This document shows, one piece after another, positions 40,215 through 47,343 of a stretch of 47,343 bases of DNA; position 1 is the stretch's first letter, and each line of letters starts with the position of its first letter. The stretch spans positions 1-47,343 of the forward strand of contig NZ_LMQC01000011.1 in NCBI RefSeq assembly GCF_001424485.1. Reading direction: 5' to 3'. The DNA is from Modestobacter sp. Leaf380 (lineage in GTDB: Bacteria; Actinomycetota; Actinomycetes; Mycobacteriales; Geodermatophilaceae). The translations under genes and the position numbers were made by a program. Under the pieces are notes generated by a model that was not told the origin of the DNA, did not search any database, and was given only the letters and a program-made list of their open reading frames with translations.

Positions 40215-41414
40215 GTGCGGGATCTCGCAGTCAGGACAGCGGTTGCGGCCGTGGTGTCGGCAGGTCTGCTGTTCGGCAGTGCCGGAGTGGCCGCAGCGAC
40301 CGAGGACGGGGTGGTGACGGAGCCGGCCGCCTCCTCCTCGACCTCGTACCCGGAGGAGCCGGCGTACCCGTCGGAGCCGTCGGAGCCCGCCGAGCCGTCT
40401 GAGCCGTCGGAGCCGACCGTGCCGTCGGAGCCGACCGAGCCGTCGACCCCGGCGGAGCCCACGCAGCCGTCGGAGCCGGCCGAGCCGACGCAGCCGACCG
40501 AGCCGACGCAGCCGACCGAGCCGACGCAGCCCACTGAGCCCGCTGAGCCGACCGAGCCGTCCACGGGCGCGGTGACCGCCACGGCCACCGTCGGGTGCCT
40601 GGGTGAGGTCAGCGTCGTCGTCCGTGTGCCCGGCCTGCTCGTCGGGACCACCGTGCAGGTCGTCGTGTCCGGCAGTGCGCCCATCGAGGCCGAGGTGCTG
40701 CCCAACGGCGACGTCGTCGTCCAGGGCATCGGCGTCCCCGAGCTCGAGCAGCCCGTCCTGGACGTGACCGTCGTCGTCGAGGGCGACATGGTCTACCAGG
40801 CCACGGCCACGACCACCCCCGCGCCGGAGAGCTGCGTGGACGAGGCCGCCAGCATCGTGCTGAGCCGCGACTGCGCCACCCCCGACCTGGTTCTCGCCAG
40901 CGTCGACGTCGTGCTGCCCGACGGCACCTACGGCGTCGCCGTGGTCGGTGCCTCGGGGAACCGCGACGTGGTGCTGGCCAGTGCCGACATCGAGGTCACC
41001 GGTGGTCGGCTGACCGGGACCCTGCCCCTGGTGAGCGCGGACGGCATCCTGCCGTTGGACGCCTTCACCGGCATCGCCCTGGTGATCGACGGGGCGACGT
41101 ACGCCTCGGTCGCCGGTGACGACGTCTCGCTGCCCACGTGCGTCGTCCCGCAGCCGCAGCCGCAGCCGCTGCCGGTCGCCCCGGTCCACCCGGCCCCCTC
41201 CGTGCCGACCCAGCCGGCCGCCACGCCGTCCACCCCGGTGCACCCGGTCGCCACCCCCACTGCGGCGAGCACCACAGCCCGGTCGACCACCACCGCCGCA
41301 CCCACCGCGCTGGCCCGGACGGGCTCGGAGTCCAGCAGCCTGCTGCTGCTCGCCGGCGCCTTCCTGGTGCTCGGTGGCCTCACCACCCTGGCCGCCCGCC
41401 GCACCGCCCGCTGA
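40215..41414 (+). CDS. LARTG sortase-anchored surface protein, 399 aa
   Basis: A secreted wall protein. The signal peptide is AVRTAVAAVVSAGLLFGSAGVAAA (cleavage about residue 28). A Glu-Pro-Ser/Thr stalk of about 75 residues (40-116) is built from EPT/QPT/EPS triplets. A central domain (about 120-315) has repeated VxVVVxG strands and Cys at GCLG, ESC, DCA and TC, suggesting two disulphide-linked beta domains. A second Pro/Thr linker and LARTG then a hydrophobic helix and AARRTAR complete it. GAGGGGAC lies six bases before GTG 40215. The class E sortase is not in the window. Its ligand is unknown. Confidence 0.9.
   Translation: MRDLAVRTAVAAVVSAGLLFGSAGVAAATEDGVVTEPAASSSTSYPEEPAYPSEPSEPAEPSEPSEPTVPSEPTEPSTPAEPTQPSEPAEPTQPTEPTQPTEPTQPTEPAEPTEPSTGAVTATATVGCLGEVSVVVRVPGLLVGTTVQVVVSGSAPIEAEVLPNGDVVVQGIGVPELEQPVLDVTVVVEGDMVYQATATTTPAPESCVDEAASIVLSRDCATPDLVLASVDVVLPDGTYGVAVVGASGNRDVVLASADIEVTGGRLTGTLPLVSADGILPLDAFTGIALVIDGATYASVAGDDVSLPTCVVPQPQPQPLPVAPVHPAPSVPTQPAATPSTPVHPVATPTAASTTARSTTTAAPTALARTGSESSSLLLLAGAFLVLGGLTTLAARRTAR
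40364..40562 (+). repeat. imperfect tandem repeat encoding EPT/QPT stalk
   Basis: 9- and 18-bp units such as GAGCCGACGCAGCCGACC run almost without break, encoding (E/Q)-P-(T/S). The exact copies in 40490-40530 would allow slippage changing stalk length. Confidence 0.8.
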
Positions 41415-41420
41415 CCCCCA

Positions 41421-41460
41421 CACCCGGACGGCTCCCCTCCCCGGGGGAGCTGTCCGGGTG
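41421..41460. terminator. 17-bp hairpin after the surface protein gene
   Basis: CACCCGGACGGCTCCCC (41421-41437) pairs with GGGGAGCTGTCCGGGTG (41444-41460), with one wobble. Confidence 0.85.
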
Positions 41461-41510
41461 ATCACCCCGTCTGCGGATGCCGGACCGCGCGAGCGGGCGG
41501 ATGATCACTT

Positions 41511-41527
41511 GGTTGAGAGTTGCAACC
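41511..41527. promoter_or_regulatory. possible operator of the sugar porter
   Basis: GGTTG-N7-CAACC lies 22 bases before the sugar porter ATG, within a locally AT-richer stretch, in a position suited to repressor binding. Confidence 0.4.
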
Positions 41528-41549
41528 GCACTCCGGGGAAGAAGGCAGC

Positions 41550-42938
41550 ATGAGCGACACCGGTACCGAGGCCTCCCGCCAGGCGAGCAGGGACTCGGCC
41601 ACCCACCGGCGGGCGGTGACCAAGGCCTCGGCCCTGACCGCCGTCGGCGGCATCCTGTTCGGCTACGACACCGGCGTCATCGGTGGCGTCCTGCCCAACA
41701 TCAGCGACGACTTCACGTTGGACACGCCCTTCAGCCAGGGCACGGTCGTCTCGATCCTGCTCATCGGGGCCGCGGTCGGGGCGCTGGTCGCCGGCCGGGT
41801 CGCGGACTCCCTGGGCCGCCGCAAGGCGATCATCGCCACCTCGCTGGTCTTCGTCGTCGGCCTGCTCCTCTCGATCTTCGCGCCCACGTTCTGGGTGCTG
41901 CTGCTGTCCCGGTTCCTGATCGGCGTCGGCGTCGGCTCGGCGTCCTTCGTCGTCCCGGTCTACATCGGGGAGATCGCCCCGCCCGAGCGGCGCGGTGCGC
42001 TGGTCAGCCTCAACCAGCTGTCGGTGACCATGGGCATCCTGGTCAGCCAGCTGGTCGCCTACTTCCTGGCCGGCAGCGGTGACTGGCGGATCAGCGTGGG
42101 CCTGGCCCTGCTGCCCGCCGTCGTGCTGGGGCTGGGCATGATCCGCGAGCCCGAGAGCCCGGCCTGGCTGGTCCGGCAGGGCCGCGAGGACGAGGCGCGC
42201 GAGGTCCTCCGCACGTTGCGCGACTCCGAGGAGGCGATCTCCACCGAGATCGACGACATCCGCGGCACCGCCACCGAGGAGGAGAAGGGCGCCAAGCGCT
42301 CCCTGCTGGCCGCCAAGCTCCGCCCGGCGCTCATCCTGGGTGTCACCCTCGCCGTGGTCCAGCAGATCACCGGCGTGAACACCGTCATCTACTTCGCCCC
42401 GACCGTGCTGGAGAACGCCGGCCTGGGCTCCTCGGCCGCGCTGCTCGCGCTCATCGTCGTCGGGCTCACCAACGTGCTCGCCACGATCGTCGCCATCAAG
42501 GTGATCGACCGGGTCGGCCGGCGGGCGCTGCTGATCTGGGGCATGAGCGGCATGACCCTGGGCCTGGCCGGGCTGGCCGTGGCGTTCCTGTTCGACATCG
42601 CCGGGGCCGGCGCCGTCGTCACCACGATCGTGCTGGCGTTCTACGTGGGGTCCTTCGCCATCAGCCTGGGGCCGGTGGTCTGGCTGCTGATCAGCGAGAT
42701 CTTCCCGCTGGCCGTCCGGGGTCGGGCCTCGTCGGTGGCCACGATGGCCAACTGGGTGGCGAACTTCGTGGTCGCGGTCAGCTACCTGTCGATCATCTCC
42801 GCGATCGGGGAGACCGCGACCTTCGGCATCTACGCCGTGGTCACCGTGCTGTCGCTGGTCTACGTGGTGAAGGCGGTCCCGGAGACCAAGGGCCGGAGCC
42901 TGTCCGACATCGAGCGGGAGCTTTCCCCCTCGCACTGA
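41550..42938 (+). CDS. sugar porter (MFS) family transporter
   Basis: A 462-aa, 12-helix proton symporter of the sugar porter family. Its signatures are FGYDTGVIGGVL (helix 1, about 34-45), DSLGRRKAI (loop 2-3), PVYIGEIAPPERRG (loop 4-5), PESPAWLVRQGRE (loop 6-7), VVQQITGVNTVIYFAPTVL (helix 7) and VPETKGRSLSDIE at the end. These match xylose/glucose/inositol carriers such as XylE and GalP; the sugar cannot be fixed. GGGGAAGAAGG lies four bases before ATG 41550; the TTG at 41520 is inside the promoter. Confidence 0.94.
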   Translation: MSDTGTEASRQASRDSATHRRAVTKASALTAVGGILFGYDTGVIGGVLPNISDDFTLDTPFSQGTVVSILLIGAAVGALVAGRVADSLGRRKAIIATSLVFVVGLLLSIFAPTFWVLLLSRFLIGVGVGSASFVVPVYIGEIAPPERRGALVSLNQLSVTMGILVSQLVAYFLAGSGDWRISVGLALLPAVVLGLGMIREPESPAWLVRQGREDEAREVLRTLRDSEEAISTEIDDIRGTATEEEKGAKRSLLAAKLRPALILGVTLAVVQQITGVNTVIYFAPTVLENAGLGSSAALLALIVVGLTNVLATIVAIKVIDRVGRRALLIWGMSGMTLGLAGLAVAFLFDIAGAGAVVTTIVLAFYVGSFAISLGPVVWLLISEIFPLAVRGRASSVATMANWVANFVVAVSYLSIISAIGETATFGIYAVVTVLSLVYVVKAVPETKGRSLSDIERELSPSH

Positions 42939-42953
42939 GTCGAGGCGGCCGGG

Positions 42954-42971
42954 ACGGTCAGGGTTGACCGT
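42954..42971. promoter_or_regulatory. operator palindrome ACGGTCA-N4-TGACCGT (copy 1)
   Basis: A perfect 7+7 palindrome around GGGT. It contains the -35 box TTGACC (42964-42969), followed by exactly 17 bases and CAGAAC (42987-42992), seven bases before ATG 43000. Binding here would block the enoyl-CoA hydratase promoter. Confidence 0.7.
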
Positions 42972-42999
42972 TCCGGCCGCACCTGGCAGAACTCACCCC

Positions 43000-43761
43000 A
43001 TGGCAACGGTGCTGACCGAGGTGTCCGAGGGCGTCGGCGTCCTGACGATCAACAGGCCGGAGGCGAAGAACTCCGTCGACCTGGCGACGACGGAGGAGCT
43101 CGCGGCGGCCGTCGACGACTTCGAGGCCAGGAACGACGTCGTCGTGCTGGTGCTCACCGGCGCCGGGGGGACCTTCTGCGCCGGGATGGACCTCAAGGCC
43201 TTCTCCCGCGGGGAGCGGCCCTCGCTGCCCGGCCGCGGGTTCGCCGGCCTCACCGAGGCCCCGCCCACCAAGCCGCTGATCGCCGCCGTCGAGGGCTGGG
43301 CGCTGGCCGGCGGGTTCGAGCTGGTGCTCACCTGCGACCTCGTCGTGGCCTCCCGCGAGGCCCGCTTCGGCATCCCCGAGGTGAAGCGCTCGCTGGTCGC
43401 CGCCGGCGGCGGGGTGCTGCGGCTGCCCAAGGCGCTGCCCTACCAGCGGGCCATGGAGATGGCGTTGACCGGTGACCCGATGGGCGCCGAGGAGGCGCAC
43501 CGCTTCGGCCTGGTCAACACCCTCACCGAGCCCGGCGGCGCGCTCGAGGGCGCCCGCGCCCTCGCCTCCCGGATCGCCGCCAACGGGCCGCTGGCCATCC
43601 GGGCGACGAAACAGCTCGTCGCCGGCGCCGTCCGCTGGACCGACCGGGAGCTGCTCGACCACCAGGCCACCGTCACCGAGGCCGTGTTCTCCTCCGCCGA
43701 CGCCCAGGAGGGCGCCCGCGCCTTCGCCGAGAAGCGCGCCCCCGTCTGGCGCGGCGTCTGA
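43000..43761 (+). CDS. enoyl-CoA hydratase/isomerase family protein
   Basis: A 253-aa crotonase-fold enzyme hydrating enoyl-CoA thioesters. The oxyanion-hole segments are GTFCAGMDLKAFSRG (about 58-72) and AVEGWALAGGFELVLTCDLVVA (about 93-114). Residues at the catalytic glutamate positions are in FGIPEVKRSLVAAGGG (Glu about 126). ATG 43000 gives the usual start (MATVLTEVSEGVGVLTINRPEAKNSVD without the extra 12 codons of the TTG start at 42964, which lies in the -35 box). It shares an operator with the acyl-CoA synthetase/dehydrogenase pair at 46.4 kb. Confidence 0.92.
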   Translation: MATVLTEVSEGVGVLTINRPEAKNSVDLATTEELAAAVDDFEARNDVVVLVLTGAGGTFCAGMDLKAFSRGERPSLPGRGFAGLTEAPPTKPLIAAVEGWALAGGFELVLTCDLVVASREARFGIPEVKRSLVAAGGGVLRLPKALPYQRAMEMALTGDPMGAEEAHRFGLVNTLTEPGGALEGARALASRIAANGPLAIRATKQLVAGAVRWTDRELLDHQATVTEAVFSSADAQEGARAFAEKRAPVWRGV

Positions 43762-43768
43762 GCCGCAT

Positions 43769-43825
43769 CGAGTGACACGCCAGCGTGGATGTCGCGGTCC
43801 TGCATCCACGCTGGGCTGTCACTCG
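43769..43825. repeat. REP-like hairpin, 3' border of the DUF559 gene
   Basis: CGAGTGACACGCCAGCGTGG... (43769-43791) pairs at 21 of 23 positions with 43803-43825, around an 11-nt loop. The stop codon of the DUF559 gene (43819-43821) lies in its right arm. It resembles the hairpin at 44740. Confidence 0.85.
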
Positions 43826-44751
43826 GCGAGCGCCTCGCGGATGCGGCGGAGCAGCTGCTGCGGGTGGTGGAGGTCGGCGGCGGTCACGAAGAGGACCCGC
43901 CACCCGGCCTGCTGCAGTGCCTCGATCCGCCGGCGGTCGGTGGCCACCTGCCGGGTGTGCCACGCGCCCTCGTACTCCAGGGCGACCCGCTGCTGCGGCC
44001 AGGCGAAGTCCGTGCGGGCGAGGAACCGGCCGTGCGCCCGCACCTCGAACTGGGCGACCGGCGTGGGGACGTCGGCGGCGCGCAGGAGCAGGCGCAGGCG
44101 GGTCTCCTGTGGCGAGCCCGCCAGGCCGTCCGCCAGCGCGAGCGCCGAGCGCGCCCGCCGGCAGCCGCGGCCGGTGGCGCCGCCCGCCGCGTCGTGGAGC
44201 CAGTCCAGGCGGGTGACGCGGGCGTCCAGGAACCGGTCCAGCAGGACCACGCCCTCGACCAGCGGCAGCCGCGCCGCCAGCTCGAGGGCCGTCACCTCGG
44301 CCGTGGTGAGGGGGACGCCGGCCCGCGTCGTCACGGCACCGGTCGGCAGGGTGCGGCGCCGGACCGAGACACCTGCGCAGGCGCTGCGGCGGGCGCTCGG
44401 TGGGACGGTCAGTTCGACGGGGTCGTCGTCCCCGGCGAGGTCGGTGAGGCCCCAGAGCACGGCAGCGCTGGCGCCGGAGGCCACCGCGCCCGGGACCAGC
44501 AGGTCGACGGCGGCCCGCACCCGCAGCCCGTGGTCGACCGTGAGGGCTGCGTCGCAGTAGACGTCCGGGAAGAGACGCAGCCAGGCGGGCCCGCGCAGGT
44601 CGTTGGCGGACACCAGGCCGTCCCGGACGGCCGTGCTGCCACGGAACACCAGCCCCCGGAGGGCCGGTCGGGGGCTGGTGGGTGGCACCAGGGGAGCCAA
44701 CCGCAGCGCCGTCCCCGCCGGGTCGGGCCTGTGGACGACGCCGAGTGGCAC
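43819..44751 (-). CDS. DUF559 endonuclease-like protein (AbiEi-type architecture), 310 aa
   Basis: An N-terminal winged-helix-like region (LRGLVFRGSTAVRDGLVSANDLRGPAWLRLFPDVYCD, about 31-67) precedes a middle domain (70-200) and a C-terminal DUF559 domain of the Vsr/PD-(D/E)xK nuclease fold. The nuclease-like residues are in SPQETRLRLLLRAADVP, ARTDFAWPQQRVALEYEGAWH and DRRRIEALQQAGWRVLFVTAADL. The role is unknown; similar proteins are multicopy in Geodermatophilaceae-like genomes as I recall, and the AbiEi-like front suggests a toxin-antitoxin or defence origin. GTG 44751 lies in one hairpin and TGA 43819 in the other, so the gene and two palindromes form one unit. Confidence 0.85.
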   Translation of the reverse strand: MPLGVVHRPDPAGTALRLAPLVPPTSPRPALRGLVFRGSTAVRDGLVSANDLRGPAWLRLFPDVYCDAALTVDHGLRVRAAVDLLVPGAVASGASAAVLWGLTDLAGDDDPVELTVPPSARRSACAGVSVRRRTLPTGAVTTRAGVPLTTAEVTALELAARLPLVEGVVLLDRFLDARVTRLDWLHDAAGGATGRGCRRARSALALADGLAGSPQETRLRLLLRAADVPTPVAQFEVRAHGRFLARTDFAWPQQRVALEYEGAWHTRQVATDRRRIEALQQAGWRVLFVTAADLHHPQQLLRRIREALAE

Positions 44752-44800
44752 GTCAGCGTGGACGACGAGGCTGCACGTCCACGCTGACGTGTCACTCGGC
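44740..44800. repeat. REP-like hairpin, 5' border of the DUF559 gene
   Basis: GCCGAGTGGCACGTCAGCGT... (44740-44764) pairs with 44776-44800 over 25 positions with one wobble and an 11-nt loop. Its left arm matches the hairpin at 43769 in 18 of 23 aligned positions (CGAGTGRCACGYCAGCGTGGAYG). It also separates the DUF559 gene from the synthetase stop at 44815. Confidence 0.85.
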
Positions 44801-44814
44801 GCAGCGCGGGGCGG

Positions 44815-46380
44815 TCAGACGGCCGGGTCGGCGACCAGGCTGCCGGCGGAGTGCTGCTGGCGGAGCTGGGTCTTGAGCACCTTGCCGCTGGGGTTGCGGG
44901 GCAGGGCGCCGACGACGGTGAACTCGCGCGGGCACTTGTAGCCGGCCAGCCGCTCGCGGCACCAGGCGGTGAGCTCGGCCGGGGACGGCGGTGCGGCCGG
45001 GTCGCGCGGGGCGACGACGGCCAGCGGTGCCTCGCCCCAGCGGGCGTCGGGCACCCCGATGAGGGCGACCTCGGCGACGTCGGGGTGGGCGGCGAGGACG
45101 TCCTCGACCTCGGCGCAGTACACGTTCTCCCCGCCGGAGATGATCATGTCCTTCTTGCGGTCGACGACGAAGAAGTAGCCGTCCTCGTCCTGCCGCACCA
45201 GGTCCCCGGAGTGGAACCAGCCGCCGGTGAACGCCTCGGCGGTGGCGTCGGGCTTGCCCCAGTACCCGCGCATGACCATGGGGGAGCGGTAGACGATCTC
45301 GCCGACCTCGCCGCGGGGGACGTCGACCATCGCCTCGTCGACCACCCGGACCTCGACGTTGAGCATCGGGGTGCCGACCGAGCCGATCTTGCGCAGGGCG
45401 TCCTCCCCGCGCAGGAAGCAGGTCACCGGCGCGCACTCGGTCTGCCCGAAGGCGGTGACCAGCTCGGCGGCGGGGAAGGCCGCCATCATCGACCGCAGCA
45501 GGGTGGTGGAGGCGGGCGCGGCACCCCAGGAGATGCGGCGCAGGGCCGAGAGGTCCCGCTCGGCGATCCCGGGGACGGCGACGACCGCCTGCCACGCCGC
45601 GGGCACGAAGAAGCACGAGCTCACCCGCTCGGCGACGATCTCGTCCAGGGTGGCGGCCGGGTCGAAGGCGCCCGAGCGGGTGAACACGAACGTGCCGCCG
45701 TAGAGCAGGGTCGGGAGCATCCCGGAGACCGCGGCGATGTGGAACAGCGGCGCCCCGTAGAGGCTGACCCGGTCGTCGCTGCTCCAGCCGAGGTGGGCGA
45801 CGTGGCTGAAGGCGTGCATCAGCAGGTTCCGGTGGGTGAGGACGGCGCCCTTGGGCTTGCCGGTGGTGCCCGAGGTGTACATCAGGAACGCCGGGTCGGA
45901 CTCCTCGACGGCGCGCTCGACCGGGGTGGGGTCGGCGCCGGCCAGGGCGGCCTCGTAGTCGGCACCCACGGTCAGCACCGTCGTCAGGGCCGGGGCACGG
46001 TCCCGGGCCTTCGCGGCGGTCCCGGCGGTGGCGGGGTCCACCACGAGGGCGACGGCGCCGGAGTCGGCCAGCACGTAGGCCACCTCGTCGGCGACCAGCC
46101 GGAAGTTCACCGGGACGGCGATCGCGCCCAGCCGGACCGTGGCCAGGAAGGTCTCCACCACCTCCAGGCCGTTCAGCGCCAGGACGGCGACCCGGTCGCC
46201 GTGGCCGACCCCGCGGTCGGCGAGGACCGCGGCCAGCCGGGTCACCCGGTCCTCCAGCTCGCGGTAGGTGCGCCCGGTGCCGGCGAACCGGAGGGCCGCG
46301 GCGTCGGGGGTGGAGCGGGCGTGCCGGGCCAGCTGGTCGGAGATCGTCATGCCGCGCCAGGTCTGCTGGTCGGTGGTCAT
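44815..46380 (-). CDS. acyl-CoA synthetase (AMP-forming), 521 aa
   Basis: A second adenylate-forming CoA ligase. Intact motifs are [21 protein letters not shown] (about 163), [12 protein letters not shown] (about 312), [35 protein letters not shown] (about 383-417) and the C-terminal lysine in [11 protein letters not shown]. It resembles FadD-type ligases of short or branched acids; the substrate is not fixed. ATG 46380 is chosen for AGGGAG six bases upstream; the frame opens 23 codons earlier. It shares its control region with the divergent dehydrogenase and with the enoyl-CoA hydratase gene, suggesting one CoA-ester degradation pathway. Confidence 0.92.
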   Translation of the reverse strand: MTTDQQTWRGMTISDQLARHARSTPDAAALRFAGTGRTYRELEDRVTRLAAVLADRGVGHGDRVAVLALNGLEVVETFLATVRLGAIAVPVNFRLVADEVAYVLADSGAVALVVDPATAGTAAKARDRAPALTTVLTVGADYEAALAGADPTPVERAVEESDPAFLMYTSGTTGKPKGAVLTHRNLLMHAFSHVAHLGWSSDDRVSLYGAPLFHIAAVSGMLPTLLYGGTFVFTRSGAFDPAATLDEIVAERVSSCFFVPAAWQAVVAVPGIAERDLSALRRISWGAAPASTTLLRSMMAAFPAAELVTAFGQTECAPVTCFLRGEDALRKIGSVGTPMLNVEVRVVDEAMVDVPRGEVGEIVYRSPMVMRGYWGKPDATAEAFTGGWFHSGDLVRQDEDGYFFVVDRKKDMIISGGENVYCAEVEDVLAAHPDVAEVALIGVPDARWGEAPLAVVAPRDPAAPPSPAELTAWCRERLAGYKCPREFTVVGALPRNPSGKVLKTQLRQQHSAGSLVADPAV

Positions 46381-46420
46381 CGGGGGCTCCCTGCTGCGCG
46401 GCGGGTGGGTGGCGTGGGTC

Positions 46421-46449
46421 ATGCTGTCGGCACCGCCGTGGACGGTCAA
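46421..46449 (-). promoter_or_regulatory. -35/-10 promoter of the 521-aa synthetase
   Basis: On the minus strand TTGACC (46449-46444), 17 bases, then CAGCAT (46426-46421). This gives a leader of about 35 bases before ATG 46380. Confidence 0.6.
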
Positions 46450-46459
46450 CCCTGACTGT
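46442..46459. promoter_or_regulatory. operator palindrome (copy 2)
   Basis: ACGGTCA-ACCC-TGACTGT is the inverted copy of the 42954 site, with one arm mismatch. It covers the synthetase -35 box and lies 22 bases before the divergent dehydrogenase start, so it can serve both genes. Confidence 0.7.
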
Positions 46460-46480
46460 CATCGATCGAGAGGAACGCCC

Positions 46481-47236
46481 GTGGACGTCACCGATGCCGT
46501 AGCAGTCATCACCGGAGGGGCCTCGGGCCTGGGCCTGGCCACCGCGAAGCGGCTGCGTGCGGCCGGTGCGCAGGTCGTTCTGCTGGACCTGCCCAGCTCG
46601 GCCGGCGAGCAGGTCGCCGGGGAGATCGGCGGGCACTTCGTCGCCGCCGACGTCACCTCGCCCGAGCAGGTCGAGGCCGCCCTGGACCAGGCCGTGGAGC
46701 TGGGCCCGCTGCGCGTGGCCGTCAACTGCGCCGGCATCGGCAACGGCATCAAGACCGCCGGCAAGAAGGGCGCCTTCCCGCTCGAGGCGTTCCAGAAGGT
46801 CATCCAGGTCAACCTGGTCGGCACCTTCAACGTCATCCGGCTGGCCGCCCAGCGGATGCTGTCGGTGGACCTGCTGGGCGAGGAGCGCGGTGTCATCGTC
46901 AACACCGCCTCGGTCGCGGCCTTCGACGGCCAGATCGGGCAGGCGGCCTACTCGGCCTCCAAGGGCGGCATCGTCGGCATGACCCTGCCGATCGCCCGCG
47001 ACCTGGCCAGCGAGGCCATCCGGGTGGTCACCATCGCCCCGGGCCTGTTCAACACCCCGCTGCTGGCCGGGCTGCCCGAGGAGGCCAAGGCCTCCCTCGG
47101 TGCCCAGGTGCCGCACCCGGCCCGGCTCGGCGAGCCCGACGAGTACGGCTCGCTGGTCGCGCACGTCGTGGCGAACCCGATGCTCAACGGCGAGGTCATC
47201 CGGCTCGACGGCGCCATCCGGATGGCGCCCCGCTGA
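46481..47236 (+). CDS. SDR dehydrogenase, 3-hydroxyacyl-CoA (HSD10) type
   Basis: A 251-aa short-chain dehydrogenase. The NAD-binding loop is [17 protein letters not shown] (about 8-24), with LLDLPSS after beta2 (Asp, hence NAD+ rather than NADP+), [11 protein letters not shown] (about 85), a catalytic Ser in [15 protein letters not shown] and Tyr-Lys in AAYSASKGG (about 162-168). The long insertion [14 protein letters not shown] and the ending [13 protein letters not shown] match type 10 17-beta-HSD / 3-hydroxy-2-methylbutyryl-CoA dehydrogenases of isoleucine and fatty acid breakdown. GAGAGGAA lies six bases before GTG 46481. Confidence 0.92.
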   Translation: MDVTDAVAVITGGASGLGLATAKRLRAAGAQVVLLDLPSSAGEQVAGEIGGHFVAADVTSPEQVEAALDQAVELGPLRVAVNCAGIGNGIKTAGKKGAFPLEAFQKVIQVNLVGTFNVIRLAAQRMLSVDLLGEERGVIVNTASVAAFDGQIGQAAYSASKGGIVGMTLPIARDLASEAIRVVTIAPGLFNTPLLAGLPEEAKASLGAQVPHPARLGEPDEYGSLVAHVVANPMLNGEVIRLDGAIRMAPR

Positions 47237-47280
47237 CAGTGAGGATGGGGGCGGCGTCATCGGGGGTCGTCTGACCCGGT

Positions 47281-47343
47281 GTGCTGACCGACGCGGTTGC
47301 TGTCTTGGCTGAGATCTGTCGGCGGCTCTCGGTGGCGCTGTTG
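47281..47343 (+). CDS. possible start of an unidentified gene (cut by window end)
   Basis: GTG 47281 opens MLTDAVAVLAEICRRLSVALL and runs off the window. Codon use (GTT, GCT, TTG, TGT) is less GC-biased than in neighbouring genes, as in acquired DNA. It is too short to identify. Confidence 0.25.
   Translation, partial: MLTDAVAVLAEICRRLSVALL

Overview
The window is chromosomal DNA of a very GC-rich actinobacterium. GTG starts are frequent, prfB-ftsE-ftsX-smpB stand in the usual actinobacterial order, two surface proteins end in LARTG (the class E sortase signal type), and the tmRNA tag ends in ALAA. The gene set resembles Geodermatophilaceae (Modestobacter, Blastococcus, Geodermatophilus); the family assignment is inference.

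Region 1 (1-7.6 kb) is a Tad/Flp pilus locus broken up by foreign DNA. It opens with the tail of an IS3-type transposase. Two short membrane-anchored proteins of unknown function flank a 60-codon shard of cpaF. Phage/AICE-like debris follows. tadC is then cut 12 codons from its end by a 2.57-kb block. That block reads as three head-to-tail cassettes (3906-4315, 4316-5004, 5005-6471). Each starts ACGGTGCC and ends with a 24-nt sequence GCTGCCGTG-N9-TTSGCS, which resembles the tadC target. They carry a small acidic protein with a frameshift, an unknown 136-aa protein and a Ser/Thr kinase. No recombinase is present. Flp pilin, TadE and TadF follow intact.

Region 2 (7.7-16.7 kb) has a diguanylate cyclase/phosphodiesterase, a 1286-aa beta-helix/Ig-like surface protein, and, divergent from it, a six-gene cluster: two DUF6916-like proteins (one with a Tat signal), a GNAT enzyme and three consecutive tail-collar proteins. 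Region 3 (16.8-28.4 kb) is core: prfB, ftsEX, smpB, a quinone oxidoreductase-like protein, amidohydrolase, tandem GNAT, SCO6745-type protein, carboxymuconolactone decarboxylase-like protein, YczE-type membrane protein, cutinase, CorA and the tmRNA gene ssrA.

Region 4 (28.4-47.3 kb) mixes metabolism, transport and signalling: a MetE-like methyltransferase with DUF1304, a decayed alpha/beta hydrolase, a GH63-type glucosylglycerate hydrolase, an APC permease, a HAMP-adenylate cyclase, a K+ channel, two acyl-CoA synthetases, a patatin, a second LARTG protein, a sugar porter, an enoyl-CoA hydratase, a DUF559 endonuclease-like gene bounded exactly by two long hairpins, and an HSD10-type dehydrogenase. 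The enoyl-CoA hydratase promoter and the synthetase/dehydrogenase promoter region share an 18-bp operator-like palindrome. Many genes show a leaderless promoter layout, with an YANNNT hexamer 6-8 nt before the start codon.
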